Shown here one piece after another: positions 18,219-27,294 of a stretch of 52,242 nt of DNA (position 1 is the stretch's first letter; each line of letters starts with the position of its first letter). The notes below the pieces were generated by a model, which had not been told where the DNA came from, searched no databases, and saw nothing but the letters and a program-made list of their open reading frames with translations. This DNA is from Sporosarcina psychrophila. GTDB taxonomy: Bacteria > Bacillota > Bacilli > Bacillales_A > Planococcaceae. The stretch lies in contig DYWT01000026.1 of assembly GCA_020742515.1 (NCBI GenBank), forward strand, positions 1 to 52,242, given 5' to 3'. The position numbers were made by a program, and so were the translations under genes.

Positions 18219-18276
18219 CTATAGAATAGGCAATAAAACGAGATTTCCAATAACATTACTTGAGGTGGGCACATAT

Positions 18277-19983
18277 ATGAAACAATCACGAACGTTCATA
18301 CCTACAATGCGTGAAGTACCTTCCGATGCAGATATAAAATCACATCAGCTTCTCTTGCGTGCAGGTTTTATCCGACAAAATACAAGCGGGATTTATTCTT
18401 TCCTTCCTTTAGGCAAGAAAGTGCTTCAAAAAATCGAAGCAATTATTCGGGAAGAAATGGAAGCCGTCGAAGCTGTCGAAGTGTTCATGCCCGCCATGCA
18501 ACAGGCTGAACTGTGGCAGGAAACCGGAAGATGGTATTCGTATGGTCCTGAACTGTTCAGATTAACTGATCGGCATAAAAGGGAATTTGCACTTGGTGCG
18601 ACACATGAAGAAGTAATCACTTCTCTTGTCCGCGACGAAGTGAAATCTTATAAGAAGTTGCCGCTGACAATGTTTCAAATCCAGACGAAGTTCAGAGACG
18701 AGCAACGGCCCCGTTTTGGACTTCTTCGAGGACGCGAATTCATCATGAAAGATGCGTATTCCTTCCATGCGACGGAAGAAAGCCTAGATGAGAAATACCA
18801 GGAAATGATGCAAGCCTATACGAATATTTTTACAAGGCTTGGGCTTGATTTCCGTGCAGTTATGGCAGATGGTGGCTCAATCGGTGGAACAGATACGCAT
18901 GAATTTATGGCGCTTTCGGATATCGGTGAAGATACAATCGCATATAGTGATTCTTCTTCATATGCAGCTAACATTGAAATGGCTGAAGTGAATATGCAAT
19001 ATGAAAAATCGGACGAAGTATTACAGGCAATGGAAAAAGTTGCAACACCTGGCCAAAAAACGATTAGTGAAGTTGCTTCATTCCTCGATGTCGATGCGAC
19101 TCGTCTGATAAAAACACTTATATTTAAAGCAGATGATGAACTAATTGCCGTTCTCTGTCGCGGCGATTATGAAATCAATGATATTAAGCTGAAAAATGCT
19201 CTTGGTGCATCTGAAGTTGAATTTGCTTCTGAAGAAGATGTTACTAAGCTTCTTTCTTGTGAAGTTGGTTCTATCGGTCCTGTTAAACTTCCACTCGATC
19301 TCAAAGTAATTGCGGACCATTCAGTCGCTTCAATCGTAAACGGTGTATGCGGAGCGAACGAAGATGGTTTCCATTTGATTAACATCAACCCTGAACGCGA
19401 TTTTGCTGTGGACCGCTATGAGGATCTTCGTTTCATCCGCGAGGGAGACGTATCTCCGGATGGCAATGGGACAATTAAGTTCGCCAAAGGAATTGAACTT
19501 GGACATGTATTCAAACTAGGTACGACATATAGTGAACCAATGGGCGGAACATTCCTAGATGAAAACGGCAGGGCGAAACCTTACATCATGGGTTGTTATG
19601 GCATTGGTGTTTCGCGTATACTTGCAGCTGTTGCGGAGCAGTTCAATGATGAGTTGGGGTTGAAATGGCCGAAGAAAATCGCGCCGTTTGATGTCCATCT
19701 TATTGCGGTAAACATTAAAGATGAGAGCCAAGTAGAATTAGCTGATGAATTATATAAAATTTTAAAATCTTATAGATACGATGTACTCTATGACGACCGT
19801 CCTGAACGGGCAGGCGTTAAATTTGCTGATTCGGATTTAATTGGTTTGCCGGTTCGGATTACAGTCGGAAAGAGAGCTTCAGAAGGAATTGTCGAAGTTA
19901 AATTTAGACAATCCGGCGAATCTGCTGAATGGCAAAAAGAAGAAATCACTGAAAAGTTACAAGCATTTTTCACAGCTGAATAA
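18277..19983 (+). CDS. proS: Prolyl-tRNA synthetase
   Basis: A class II synthetase of the bacterial ProS type. Motif 2 ([23 protein letters not shown], given here as spanning roughly 18685-18750), an editing INS domain with the YbaK-like segment (~residues 240-390) and motif 3 ([13 protein letters not shown]) are present. GAGGTGG precedes ATG 18277; the frame is open from GTG 18265, but the family N-terminus ([18 protein letters not shown]) begins at the ATG, giving 568 residues. No T-box antiterminator motif is visible upstream. Confidence 0.97.
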   Translation: MKQSRTFIPTMREVPSDADIKSHQLLLRAGFIRQNTSGIYSFLPLGKKVLQKIEAIIREEMEAVEAVEVFMPAMQQAELWQETGRWYSYGPELFRLTDRHKREFALGATHEEVITSLVRDEVKSYKKLPLTMFQIQTKFRDEQRPRFGLLRGREFIMKDAYSFHATEESLDEKYQEMMQAYTNIFTRLGLDFRAVMADGGSIGGTDTHEFMALSDIGEDTIAYSDSSSYAANIEMAEVNMQYEKSDEVLQAMEKVATPGQKTISEVASFLDVDATRLIKTLIFKADDELIAVLCRGDYEINDIKLKNALGASEVEFASEEDVTKLLSCEVGSIGPVKLPLDLKVIADHSVASIVNGVCGANEDGFHLININPERDFAVDRYEDLRFIREGDVSPDGNGTIKFAKGIELGHVFKLGTTYSEPMGGTFLDENGRAKPYIMGCYGIGVSRILAAVAEQFNDELGLKWPKKIAPFDVHLIAVNIKDESQVELADELYKILKSYRYDVLYDDRPERAGVKFADSDLIGLPVRITVGKRASEGIVEVKFRQSGESAEWQKEEITEKLQAFFTAE

Positions 19984-19989
19984 CTATCG

Positions 19990-20026
19990 AGAAGGGAAGG
20001 CCGCATGTCGGTACTTCTCTTCTTTT
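19990..20026 (+). terminator. Terminator after proS
   Basis: AGAAGGGAAG (19990-19999) pairs with CTTCTCTTCT (20014-20023) with one G-T wobble, and CCG/CGG pair inside. TTT follows. Confidence 0.7.
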
Positions 20027-20035
20027 AAAAGATAA

Positions 20036-20249
20036 ATTTATAAGTTTTTCAATATGGAACAGTGTCTAGCTCCAGGCGCCAGCCCCTCGGGTCATAAGCC
20101 GTTTTGCTATAGTGGCTGAAGAAGTACGCCTCCTTGTGCCTGCAAGGATACAGGTATGCAGTCGTTGCGACAGGACGTCGCGATCCTAGACTGCCTTCCC
20201 ATTATCTCTTATGCCTGTCGGGGCTAAACGGCGCCTTACGCTTTTCTTA
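20036..20249 (+). repeat. Interspersed palindromic repeat, family 1, copy 2
   Basis: The left part (ATATGGAACAGTGTCTAGCT then CCAGGCGCCAGCCCC) and the right part (CTTATGCCTGTCGGGGCT then GGCGCCTTACGCTTTTCTTA) match copy 1 closely. AGGCGCC/GGCGCCT, AGCCCC/GGGGCT and CATAAG/CTTATG pair in turn to give a long interrupted stem. The centre differs from copy 1 and contains its own hairpin, TTGCGAC/GTCGCGA (20165-20182), flanked by GCAGTC and GACTGC. Confidence 0.85.
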
Positions 20250-20274
20250 CACTGATGGAGGATAGGAGAGGCTT

Positions 20275-23200
20275 ATGGACGCTATAAATAAATTATATAT
20301 CTTGTTGCAGCAAATCGGGATGACGGATGACCAATATGCCATCCACTTTGAAAATGCAGCACTTAACCGCGTGAATATTCATCGGAAATCGCGGGTATGG
20401 CAATTTAACTTAACCCTCGATAAGCCGTTGCCGGCGGATGTCTACGCTATATTTTCACAGCGTATAAATAAAACATTTTCGGCTATTGCGACGGTTAAGT
20501 TACATATAACATCCAATAGTCTGGAGATGGACGGTCAATTGCTTGCGGATTATTGGCCATTTATCATCGAAGAGATGAGCGATATGTCACCGCCGATCAG
20601 AGAACGCCTTATAAGCCAAAAGCCGGTCATGGCGGGCGGGAAAATGACGCTACTTTGCATGAGTGACATGGAACTGCAAACGATGAAAGGTAAATATGCC
20701 GTACTTATATCAGATGTCTATACATCATTCGGATTTCCGCGGCCGGCTGTTGATTTCAAGTTAACGGAGGAAGACAGCGGAGCAGAAGCGGCCCGTGAAG
20801 CGTTCGTTGCGCAACGGCTGGCCGAAGAGGAAGCTTTCGGCCAAAAAGCACTTGCCGACTTGAAGCAAAGGGAAACGTCCATGAAAGAAAGTGGCAATAT
20901 ATCTGGGCCATTCCGTCTTGGAACGCCTATTAAACCCGATGAGCCGTTGCTCGAAATCCAGCATATCCAAGACGAAGAACGCCGTGTGACAATCGAAGGA
21001 TATGTGTTTGATACAGAAATCCGTGAACTACGGAGCGGACGATCACTTTTGACAATCAAAGTGACAGATTATACGGATTCAATTCTTGTGAAGATGTTCT
21101 CGCGTGATAACGAAGATGCAGAAATGATGAAGGTATTGAAAAAGGGAGCATGGATTCGAGCGCGCGGTGGTATCCAGAACGATACGTTCGTACGTGATCT
21201 TATTATGATGGCACAAGACATTATGGAAGTGTCACCTATTATCAGGAAAGACAAGGCACCGGAGGGCAGAAAGCGAATTGAACTACATGCGCATACGACG
21301 ATGAGTCAGATGGATGCTGTCGTATCTGCATCAGCACTCGTTGGACAAGCGGCAAAATGGGGACATCCTGCAATCGCGATTACGGATCATGCTAACGTAC
21401 AATCATTTCCAGAGGCGTATAACGCCGGGAAAAAACATGGTGTGAAAGTCATTTTTGGAATGGAAGCAAACTTGGTGGATGATGGTGTGCCAATCGTTTT
21501 TGAGGAACAGCACCGAAAACTTGAAGATGATTCATATATAGTATTTGACGTCGAGACCACCGGACTATCGGCGGTGTATGACACGATCATCGAGCTGGCT
21601 GCAGTCCGAGTGAAAAACGGCGAGATCGTTGATACCTTTGAAAGATTTTCAAACCCGCATCACCCATTATCATCTACTACGACTAAGTTGACCGGTATTA
21701 CTGATGATATGGTAAAAGATGCACCTGAAATTGCAGATGTCACAAAAGATTTCATCGAATTCATCGGTGATTCGATTCTTGTCGCCCATAATGCAAAATT
21801 TGATATGGGATTCTTTTACGAAGCATGTAAAAAAGCAAGTTTGGAAGCTGCCGCTTATCCGGTAATTGATACACTTGAGCTGGCCCGTTTTCTCTATCCT
21901 GAAATGGGGAATCACCGGCTGGGTACGCTGGCGAAAAAGTTCGGCATCGAACTGACTCAGGCTCACCGTGCAATCTATGATACTGAAGCAACTGCGCATT
22001 TGTTCCTTCGTTTGTTGAAAGACGCGGAGGAGAAGGGTATCGAATACTTGGATGACTTTAACCGCCATATTGGTGAAGGAGACGCATACAAAAGAGCTAG
22101 ACCATCGCATTGTACGCTTTTGGCGACAGACGATGAAGGATTGAAAAACCTGTTTAAACTTGTTTCATACTCGCATATGGATTATTTTTACCGGGTTCCG
22201 CGTATTCCGCGTTCATTGCTTGTTAAATATCGTAAAGGACTGCTCGTTGGTTCCGGTTGTGATAAAGGAGAAGTGTTCGAGGGCCTTATGCAAAAACCGA
22301 TGGATGAGGTAGAAGAGATTGCGAAATTTTATGATTACCTTGAAGTACATCCAAAACCAGTTTACTCTCATCTTGTTGAACTTGAATTGATCCGTGATGA
22401 GTGGAACATGGAAGACATTATGCGGAAACTGATCAAGCTTGGGAAAAAAGTCGGTCTGCCGGTCTGTGCAACAGGCAACGTTCATTATATCGATGAGACG
22501 GATGCGACATTCCGCCAAGTGCTAGTCAGATCGCAGGGCGGGGCAAATCCGATGAACAGGCATTCGTTGCCGGCAGTCCAGTTTCGAACAACTGATGAAA
22601 TGCTGGAAGAGTTTGCATTTCTTGGTGAGCAAGTTGCGGAAGAAATCGTTATTGACAATCCGCATGCCATCTTAGAGCGGATCGGCAATGTGAAACCGAT
22701 TAAAGATGATCTTTATACACCAACGATTGAAGGTGCTGACGAAGAAGTACGCGAATTGACGTATACGATGGCACATCACATATATGGCGAGCAATTGCCG
22801 GAAATCATCGAAGCGCGTATTGAGAAAGAATTGAAGTCAATCATCGGTCATGGGTTCGCGGTTATCTATCTCATCTCACATAAACTTGTGAAGAAATCAC
22901 TTGATGATGGGTATCTTGTCGGGTCCCGGGGATCGGTGGGCTCGTCGCTTGTCGCAACGATGATGGAAATAACCGAAGTGAATCCGATGGCGCCGCATTA
23001 CGTGTGCCCATCCTGTAAGACATCTGAGTTTTTCGATGATGGATCCGTCAGTTCTGGATATGACCTTCCGGATAAAGTGTGTCCTTCTTGCGGCACGATG
23101 TTCAAAAAAGACGGTCAAGATATCCCGTTCGAAACATTCCTAGGTTTTAATGGGGATAAAGTTCCGGATATCGATCTCAATTTCAGCGGTGATTATCAAG

Positions 23201-24585
23201 GGCATGCCCATAATTATACGAAGGATCTGTTCGGGGAGGATTTTGTATATCGCGCAGGTACAATCGGAACAGTCGCCGAGAAGACTGCATACGGATATGT
23301 GCGCGGTTATATGAATGATAACAATTTGAACTTCCGCGGCGCTGAAATTGATCGGCTTGTGCAAGGTTGTTCAGGCGTTAAACGGAATACTGGGCAACAT
23401 CCCGGTGGAATTATCGTTGTTCCCGATGATATGGATATATTCGACTTCACCCCGGTGCAGTTCCCGGCGAATGATTTAAATTCAAGCTGGATGACGACTC
23501 ACTTCGACTTCCATTCCATCGACAATAACTTGTTGAAACTCGATATTCTTGGTCACGATGATCCGACCATGATTAAAATGTTGCAGGACTTATCTGGTAT
23601 CGACCCGTTGACGATTCCGCCGGACGATAAAGGCGTTATGCAATTATTCAGCGGTACGTCTTCACTCGGGGTCACGCCGGAGCAGATCGGCTGTAAGACG
23701 GGCACGCTCGGTGTACCGGAATTCGGGACAAGATTCGTTCGCCAGATGCTTGAGGAGACGAAGCCTTCGACATTTTCGGAACTGATTCAGATTTCGGGAT
23801 TATCCCACGGTACGGACGTCTGGCTCGGCAATGCCCAGGAATTGATTCAGAATAAGACGTGCGAATTGTCCGACGTTATCGGCTGCCGTGACGATATTAT
23901 GGTGTACTTGATCTATCAAGGGTTAGAACCTTCGATGGCATTTCAAATCATGGAATTCGTACGTAAAGGCCGTGGTTTGACGCCGGAGTTCGAAGCGGAA
24001 ATGAAAGTGCAAGGCGTGCCAAACTGGTACATTGAATCATGTAAAAAAATCAAATATATGTTCCCGAAAGCGCACGCGGCTGCCTATGTATTGATGGCGC
24101 TGCGCATCGCTTATTTCAAAGTGCATCATCCTATTTTGTACTATGCAACATACTACACGGTACGGGCAACCGATTTCGACCTTTTGTCCATGACACAGGG
24201 ATCGGCATCAGTACGGGCTCAAATTAAAGAAATTAATGCAAAAGGGCTCGATGCAACACCGAAAGAAAAGAGTTTGCTGACAGTGCTCGAACTGGCACTA
24301 GAAATGTGGGAACGGGGCATCTCATTGGCTAAGCCGGATTTGTATAAATCTGATGCGACGAAATTTCTTATTGAAGGCAATACATTGATTCCCCCGTTTA
24401 ACGCGGTGCCTTCTCTTGGAACGAACGTAGCGAATTCAATTGTAGAAGCAAGGAAAGATGGAGAGTTTCTTTCGAAAGAGGACTTTCAGCAGCGTGGTCG
24501 TGTTTCGAAGACAATTGTCGAATATATGGATTCACTTGGCTGTCTAGAAGGAATGCCAGAAGCGAATCAACTTTCCCTCTTTTAG
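20275..24585 (+). CDS. polC: DNA polymerase III PolC (Gram-positive alpha subunit with proofreading)
   Basis: PolC is the replicative polymerase of low-GC Gram-positive bacteria. The 1436-residue product shows an N-terminal domain, an OB fold (~235-330), a PHP domain beginning [11 protein letters not shown] (H338, H340), interrupted by a DEDD exonuclease with D425 and E427 in FDVETTGL, the rest of the PHP region, a four-cysteine zinc site (CPSC ... CPSC, near 23010-23090), polymerase acidic residues D965 and D967 in PDIDLNF, and a C-terminal helix-hairpin-helix region. The ATG is preceded by TGGAGG and follows the repeat element. Confidence 0.99.
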   Translation: MDAINKLYILLQQIGMTDDQYAIHFENAALNRVNIHRKSRVWQFNLTLDKPLPADVYAIFSQRINKTFSAIATVKLHITSNSLEMDGQLLADYWPFIIEEMSDMSPPIRERLISQKPVMAGGKMTLLCMSDMELQTMKGKYAVLISDVYTSFGFPRPAVDFKLTEEDSGAEAAREAFVAQRLAEEEAFGQKALADLKQRETSMKESGNISGPFRLGTPIKPDEPLLEIQHIQDEERRVTIEGYVFDTEIRELRSGRSLLTIKVTDYTDSILVKMFSRDNEDAEMMKVLKKGAWIRARGGIQNDTFVRDLIMMAQDIMEVSPIIRKDKAPEGRKRIELHAHTTMSQMDAVVSASALVGQAAKWGHPAIAITDHANVQSFPEAYNAGKKHGVKVIFGMEANLVDDGVPIVFEEQHRKLEDDSYIVFDVETTGLSAVYDTIIELAAVRVKNGEIVDTFERFSNPHHPLSSTTTKLTGITDDMVKDAPEIADVTKDFIEFIGDSILVAHNAKFDMGFFYEACKKASLEAAAYPVIDTLELARFLYPEMGNHRLGTLAKKFGIELTQAHRAIYDTEATAHLFLRLLKDAEEKGIEYLDDFNRHIGEGDAYKRARPSHCTLLATDDEGLKNLFKLVSYSHMDYFYRVPRIPRSLLVKYRKGLLVGSGCDKGEVFEGLMQKPMDEVEEIAKFYDYLEVHPKPVYSHLVELELIRDEWNMEDIMRKLIKLGKKVGLPVCATGNVHYIDETDATFRQVLVRSQGGANPMNRHSLPAVQFRTTDEMLEEFAFLGEQVAEEIVIDNPHAILERIGNVKPIKDDLYTPTIEGADEEVRELTYTMAHHIYGEQLPEIIEARIEKELKSIIGHGFAVIYLISHKLVKKSLDDGYLVGSRGSVGSSLVATMMEITEVNPMAPHYVCPSCKTSEFFDDGSVSSGYDLPDKVCPSCGTMFKKDGQDIPFETFLGFNGDKVPDIDLNFSGDYQGHAHNYTKDLFGEDFVYRAGTIGTVAEKTAYGYVRGYMNDNNLNFRGAEIDRLVQGCSGVKRNTGQHPGGIIVVPDDMDIFDFTPVQFPANDLNSSWMTTHFDFHSIDNNLLKLDILGHDDPTMIKMLQDLSGIDPLTIPPDDKGVMQLFSGTSSLGVTPEQIGCKTGTLGVPEFGTRFVRQMLEETKPSTFSELIQISGLSHGTDVWLGNAQELIQNKTCELSDVIGCRDDIMVYLIYQGLEPSMAFQIMEFVRKGRGLTPEFEAEMKVQGVPNWYIESCKKIKYMFPKAHAAAYVLMALRIAYFKVHHPILYYATYYTVRATDFDLLSMTQGSASVRAQIKEINAKGLDATPKEKSLLTVLELALEMWERGISLAKPDLYKSDATKFLIEGNTLIPPFNAVPSLGTNVANSIVEARKDGEFLSKEDFQQRGRVSKTIVEYMDSLGCLEGMPEANQLSLF

Positions 24586-24593
24586 CACAATGT

Positions 24594-24622
24594 TTGCACC
24601 ATAATATTTCATATGGTATGAT
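24594..24622 (+). promoter_or_regulatory. Promoter of the rimP-nusA-infB operon
   Basis: TTGCAC (24594-24599), 17 bases, TATGAT (24617-24622), with TGG directly before the -10. It begins 8 bases after the polC stop. This is the best promoter candidate in the polC-rimP gap and gives rimP a leader of about 300 bases. Confidence 0.7.
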
Positions 24623-24651
24623 GGGAACAACTTTTGTAATAGTCTTGCGCA

Positions 24652-24677
24652 AAAAGAGTGGGATTTCCCGCTCTTTT
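24652..24677 (+). terminator. Attenuator-like hairpin in the rimP leader
   Basis: AAAAGAGTGGG (24652-24662) pairs with CCCGCTCTTTT (24667-24677) around ATTT, with one T-G wobble. The stem ends in TTTT, then CTG, so the T-run is short. It lies only about 25-50 bases after the predicted transcription start and could act as an attenuator. A second inverted repeat, ATCTTATTT/AAATAAGAT, follows at 24700-24739. Confidence 0.5.
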
Positions 24678-24741
24678 CTGTTGTTCTGTACTGTTTTTTA
24701 TCTTATTTGGCGGGAGTTCGTATTTTTGCTAAATAAGATTC

Positions 24742-24912
24742 AAGCCTCCGGTGGATGTCATAGGTTTTGTAGTGAAGTGAATCGTGCAAGCATGCCACCT
24801 GTGTGAAAGCCTACACGATGTAGGTCATTGTCATCAATGCCACGGGACGTTCTTAGGCTAACTTCTCTGCTCAATCTGGGCACAAATACGCCGAGGCGTA
24901 TTTGATTAATAT
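24742..24912 (+). repeat. Structured interspersed element, family 2, copy A (polC-rimP gap)
   Basis: The 342-base gap between polC and rimP holds the promoter, the attenuator-like hairpin and this element. It starts AAGCCTCCGGTGGATGTCA and ends with ATCTGGGCACAAATACGCC and the complementary GGCGTATTTG (24895-24904), a 10-bp stem 24 bases before the rimP start. The opening and end match the element at 46918-47012. Smaller hairpins (CTACA/TGTAG, CATTG/CAATG) lie between. Confidence 0.7.
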
Positions 24913-24927
24913 TTCGGGAGGGATAAG

Positions 24928-25404
24928 ATGAGTAATATTACGGAAGAAGTCACAAAACTCGTCAGTCCGATTGTAGAAGAATTAGAATTGGAACTTGTCG
25001 ACGTCGAGTTTTTAAAAGAAGGAAGAGACTGGTTTTTACGCGTTTATATCGATACGCCTAATGGTCCTATCGATATTGACCAATGCGCTCAAGTTAGCGA
25101 AAAGCTGAGTGAAGAGCTCGACCGCACTGATCCAATCCCGCAAAACTACTTTCTTGAAGTATCTTCACCTGGTGCAGAGCGCCCGTTGAAGAAGGAAGAA
25201 GATTTTCAAAAAGCAATTGGACAGTTTGTATTCATTAAGACATACGAGCTCATTGATGGTATGAAAGAGTTCGAAGGTTATTTGCTGTCATATGGCCCAG
25301 ATGCCGCAGAAGTTGAAATACGTATTAAGACAAGAAAATTGACCGTCGTGATCGACAAGGAAAAAATCGCACTTGCCCGTTTGGCCATCGACTTTTCCGC
25401 ATAA
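24928..25404 (+). CDS. rimP: Ribosome maturation factor RimP
   Basis: RimP (YlxS) assists 30S subunit maturation. The 158-residue protein has the N-terminal KH-like half with LELVDVEFLKEGRDWFLRVYID and the signature LEVSSPGAERPLKKEEDF, then a C-terminal SH3-like domain. GGGAGGG precedes the ATG by 6 bases. It is the first gene of the nusA-infB operon, the standard Bacillales order. Confidence 0.96.
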   Translation: MSNITEEVTKLVSPIVEELELELVDVEFLKEGRDWFLRVYIDTPNGPIDIDQCAQVSEKLSEELDRTDPIPQNYFLEVSSPGAERPLKKEEDFQKAIGQFVFIKTYELIDGMKEFEGYLLSYGPDAAEVEIRIKTRKLTVVIDKEKIALARLAIDFSA

Positions 25405-25426
25405 TTGAATAGTAGGAGTGATTAAC

Positions 25427-26623
25427 ATGAGTAGTGATCTACTCGATGCATTGACAGCCCTTGAAAAGCAAAAAGGCATTTCTAGGGACGTATTAGTAGA
25501 AGCAATCGAAGCGGCACTTGTAACCGCATATAAACGAAACTTCAACCAGGCTCAAAACGTACGCGTTGACCTGAACCTTGCAAAAGGAACAATGAAAGTC
25601 TATGCCAGAAAAGACGTCGTCGAAGAGGTTGAGGATGATCGTTTACAAATTAGTCTTGAAGATGCACACAAAATCAATCCTGCTTATGAACTTGAGGATG
25701 TCGTTGAAGAAGAAGTAACACCGCGTGATTTCGGCCGTGTAGCAGCACAAACTGCTAAGCAGGTTGTTACACAACGTGTGCGTGAAGCTGAACGCGGTAT
25801 CATTTATGAGGAGTACGTCGACAGAGAAGATGATATCGTCAATGGTATCGTTGAGAGGCTCGACGCACGGAACCTATATGTTGGTCTTGGGAAAGTGGAA
25901 GCTGTTTTGCCGGTTGGCGAACAGATTCCAACTGAAACGTATCAGCCACATGACCGCATCAAAGTATATATTACAAAAGTTGAACGTACGTCGCGAGGTC
26001 CTCAAGTGTTTGTATCAAGAACGCATCCGGGACTTCTCCGTAGGCTGTTTGAAGTTGAGGTTCCTGAAATTTTTGAAGGCATCGTTGAAATTAAATCGAT
26101 TGCCCGAGAAGCGGGCGACCGTTCCAAAATTTCAGTGCATACGAATAATGAAGCAGTCGATCCAGTCGGTTCATGTGTAGGTGCAAGAGGCGCCCGGGTT
26201 CAATCCATTTCAAATGAACTCAACGGCGAGAAAATCGATATTGTCGAATGGTCCGAGGATCCGGCTATATTCGTTGCAAATGCGCTGAGCCCGTCAAAAG
26301 TCATTGACGTTCAGGTGAATGAGGAAGATCGATCGACAACTGTCGTTGTACCTGACTATCAATTGTCACTCGCTATAGGTAAACGTGGACAGAACGCTAG
26401 ACTGGCTGCGAAGATGACGGGATGGAAAATCGATATTAAGAGTGAAACGGATGCACGCGAACTAGGAATTTATCCGTCGGCCACTAGTGCGTTAATTATA
26501 GAACAGGTCCAGTTGGATGAAGACGCGAACGAAAGCGATCCATACTTCGTTGAAGATGAAGTGACAGAAGACATTGAAACTGAAACAATTGATCTGTATA
26601 CGGATACGGAAAACGAAGACTGA
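25427..26623 (+). CDS. nusA: Transcription factor NusA
   Basis: NusA binds RNA polymerase and modulates pausing, termination and antitermination. The N-terminal domain, S1 domain (~residues 130-200), KH1 and KH2 domains ([14 protein letters not shown] and [15 protein letters not shown]) are in order. TAGGAG at 25413-25418 selects ATG 25427; the longer frame from GTG 25418 overlaps that site. At 398 residues it is longer than the ~371 of B. subtilis because of a C-terminal acidic tail of about 40 residues. Confidence 0.98.
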   Translation: MSSDLLDALTALEKQKGISRDVLVEAIEAALVTAYKRNFNQAQNVRVDLNLAKGTMKVYARKDVVEEVEDDRLQISLEDAHKINPAYELEDVVEEEVTPRDFGRVAAQTAKQVVTQRVREAERGIIYEEYVDREDDIVNGIVERLDARNLYVGLGKVEAVLPVGEQIPTETYQPHDRIKVYITKVERTSRGPQVFVSRTHPGLLRRLFEVEVPEIFEGIVEIKSIAREAGDRSKISVHTNNEAVDPVGSCVGARGARVQSISNELNGEKIDIVEWSEDPAIFVANALSPSKVIDVQVNEEDRSTTVVVPDYQLSLAIGKRGQNARLAAKMTGWKIDIKSETDARELGIYPSATSALIIEQVQLDEDANESDPYFVEDEVTEDIETETIDLYTDTENED

Positions 26624-26641
26624 GAGGGAGGATGAGCACAC

Positions 26642-26920
26642 ATGACTAACATGAAAAAAATTCCTCTGCGTAAATGTGCGGCAACAGGCAATATGTTCCC
26701 AAAAAAGGAAATGATTCGCATTGTTCGCCCGAAAGAAGGGGAAGTTTCAGTCGATCTCACTGGCAAGAAGTCAGGCCGCGGGACATATGTGTCAAAATCC
26801 GAAGAAGCAGTTGAAACCGCGCGCCGTAACAAATCGATTGAGAGTCAGCTTGGAACGGCTATTCCTGAACAGGTATTCGATGATCTTCTTCACGCAATTC
26901 GTCGGGAGGCACTAAAATGA
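26642..26920 (+). CDS. rnpM: RnpM (YlxR), RNA-binding modulator of RNase P
   Basis: A small basic protein of 92 residues with the family motif RKCAATGNMFPKKEMIRIV and GRGTYVSKSEE. YlxR proteins bind RNA, and the B. subtilis protein was reported to bind and inhibit RNase P; that role is transferred here by homology. It lies between nusA and ylxQ as usual. The TGA overlaps the ylxQ ATG (ATGA). Confidence 0.92.
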   Translation: MTNMKKIPLRKCAATGNMFPKKEMIRIVRPKEGEVSVDLTGKKSGRGTYVSKSEEAVETARRNKSIESQLGTAIPEQVFDDLLHAIRREALK

Positions 26921-27294
26921 CAGATCCGAAACGGATTTATCAAATGCTTGGCATGGCAGCCCGTGCAAGGATGCTTATAATGGGTGAAGATTTGGTTGTG
27001 CGGGAAATTCGTTCCGGTAATGCGCGTCTTGTGATTGTTTCTGAAGATGCCTCTAAAAATACGATGAAAAAGTTATCTGATAAAAGTACGTTTTACAACG
27101 TTGAGAAGCATGTTTTCGGGACTCGTGAAGAGCTTGGACATGCAGTTGGAAAAGAGTCGCGGGTTGTACTCGCGCTAACGGATGCCGGTTTTGCCGGAAA
27201 AGTGTCCGGGCTACTCAACGAATATAACCGGGGGTGGACTAATGACGAAAATACGGGTACACGAATACGCGAAAAAAGTGAATCGGACGAGTAA
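26917..27294 (+). CDS. ylxQ: YlxQ, L7Ae-family RNA-binding protein
   Basis: The L7Ae/L30e fold is shown by the [19 protein letters not shown] opening, [16 protein letters not shown] and [14 protein letters not shown]. Proteins of this family bind kink-turn RNA. The conserved domain ends near residue 103, but the frame runs on for about 20 residues of charged sequence that overlaps infB by 53 bases. B. subtilis YlxQ is 100 residues, so the tail is unusual and may be a late stop fixed by the infB frame. Confidence 0.9.
   Translation: MTDPKRIYQMLGMAARARMLIMGEDLVVREIRSGNARLVIVSEDASKNTMKKLSDKSTFYNVEKHVFGTREELGHAVGKESRVVLALTDAGFAGKVSGLLNEYNRGWTNDENTGTRIREKSESDE

Noticed and set aside
18101-18276. 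T-box leader for proS
   Set aside because: No AGGGTGGNACCGCG antiterminator motif and no terminator hairpin with a T-run were found.
24594-24806. 70-codon open frame in the polC-rimP gap
   Set aside because: It begins in the promoter region, runs through the attenuator hairpin and repeat, and has no ribosome-binding site or recognisable product.
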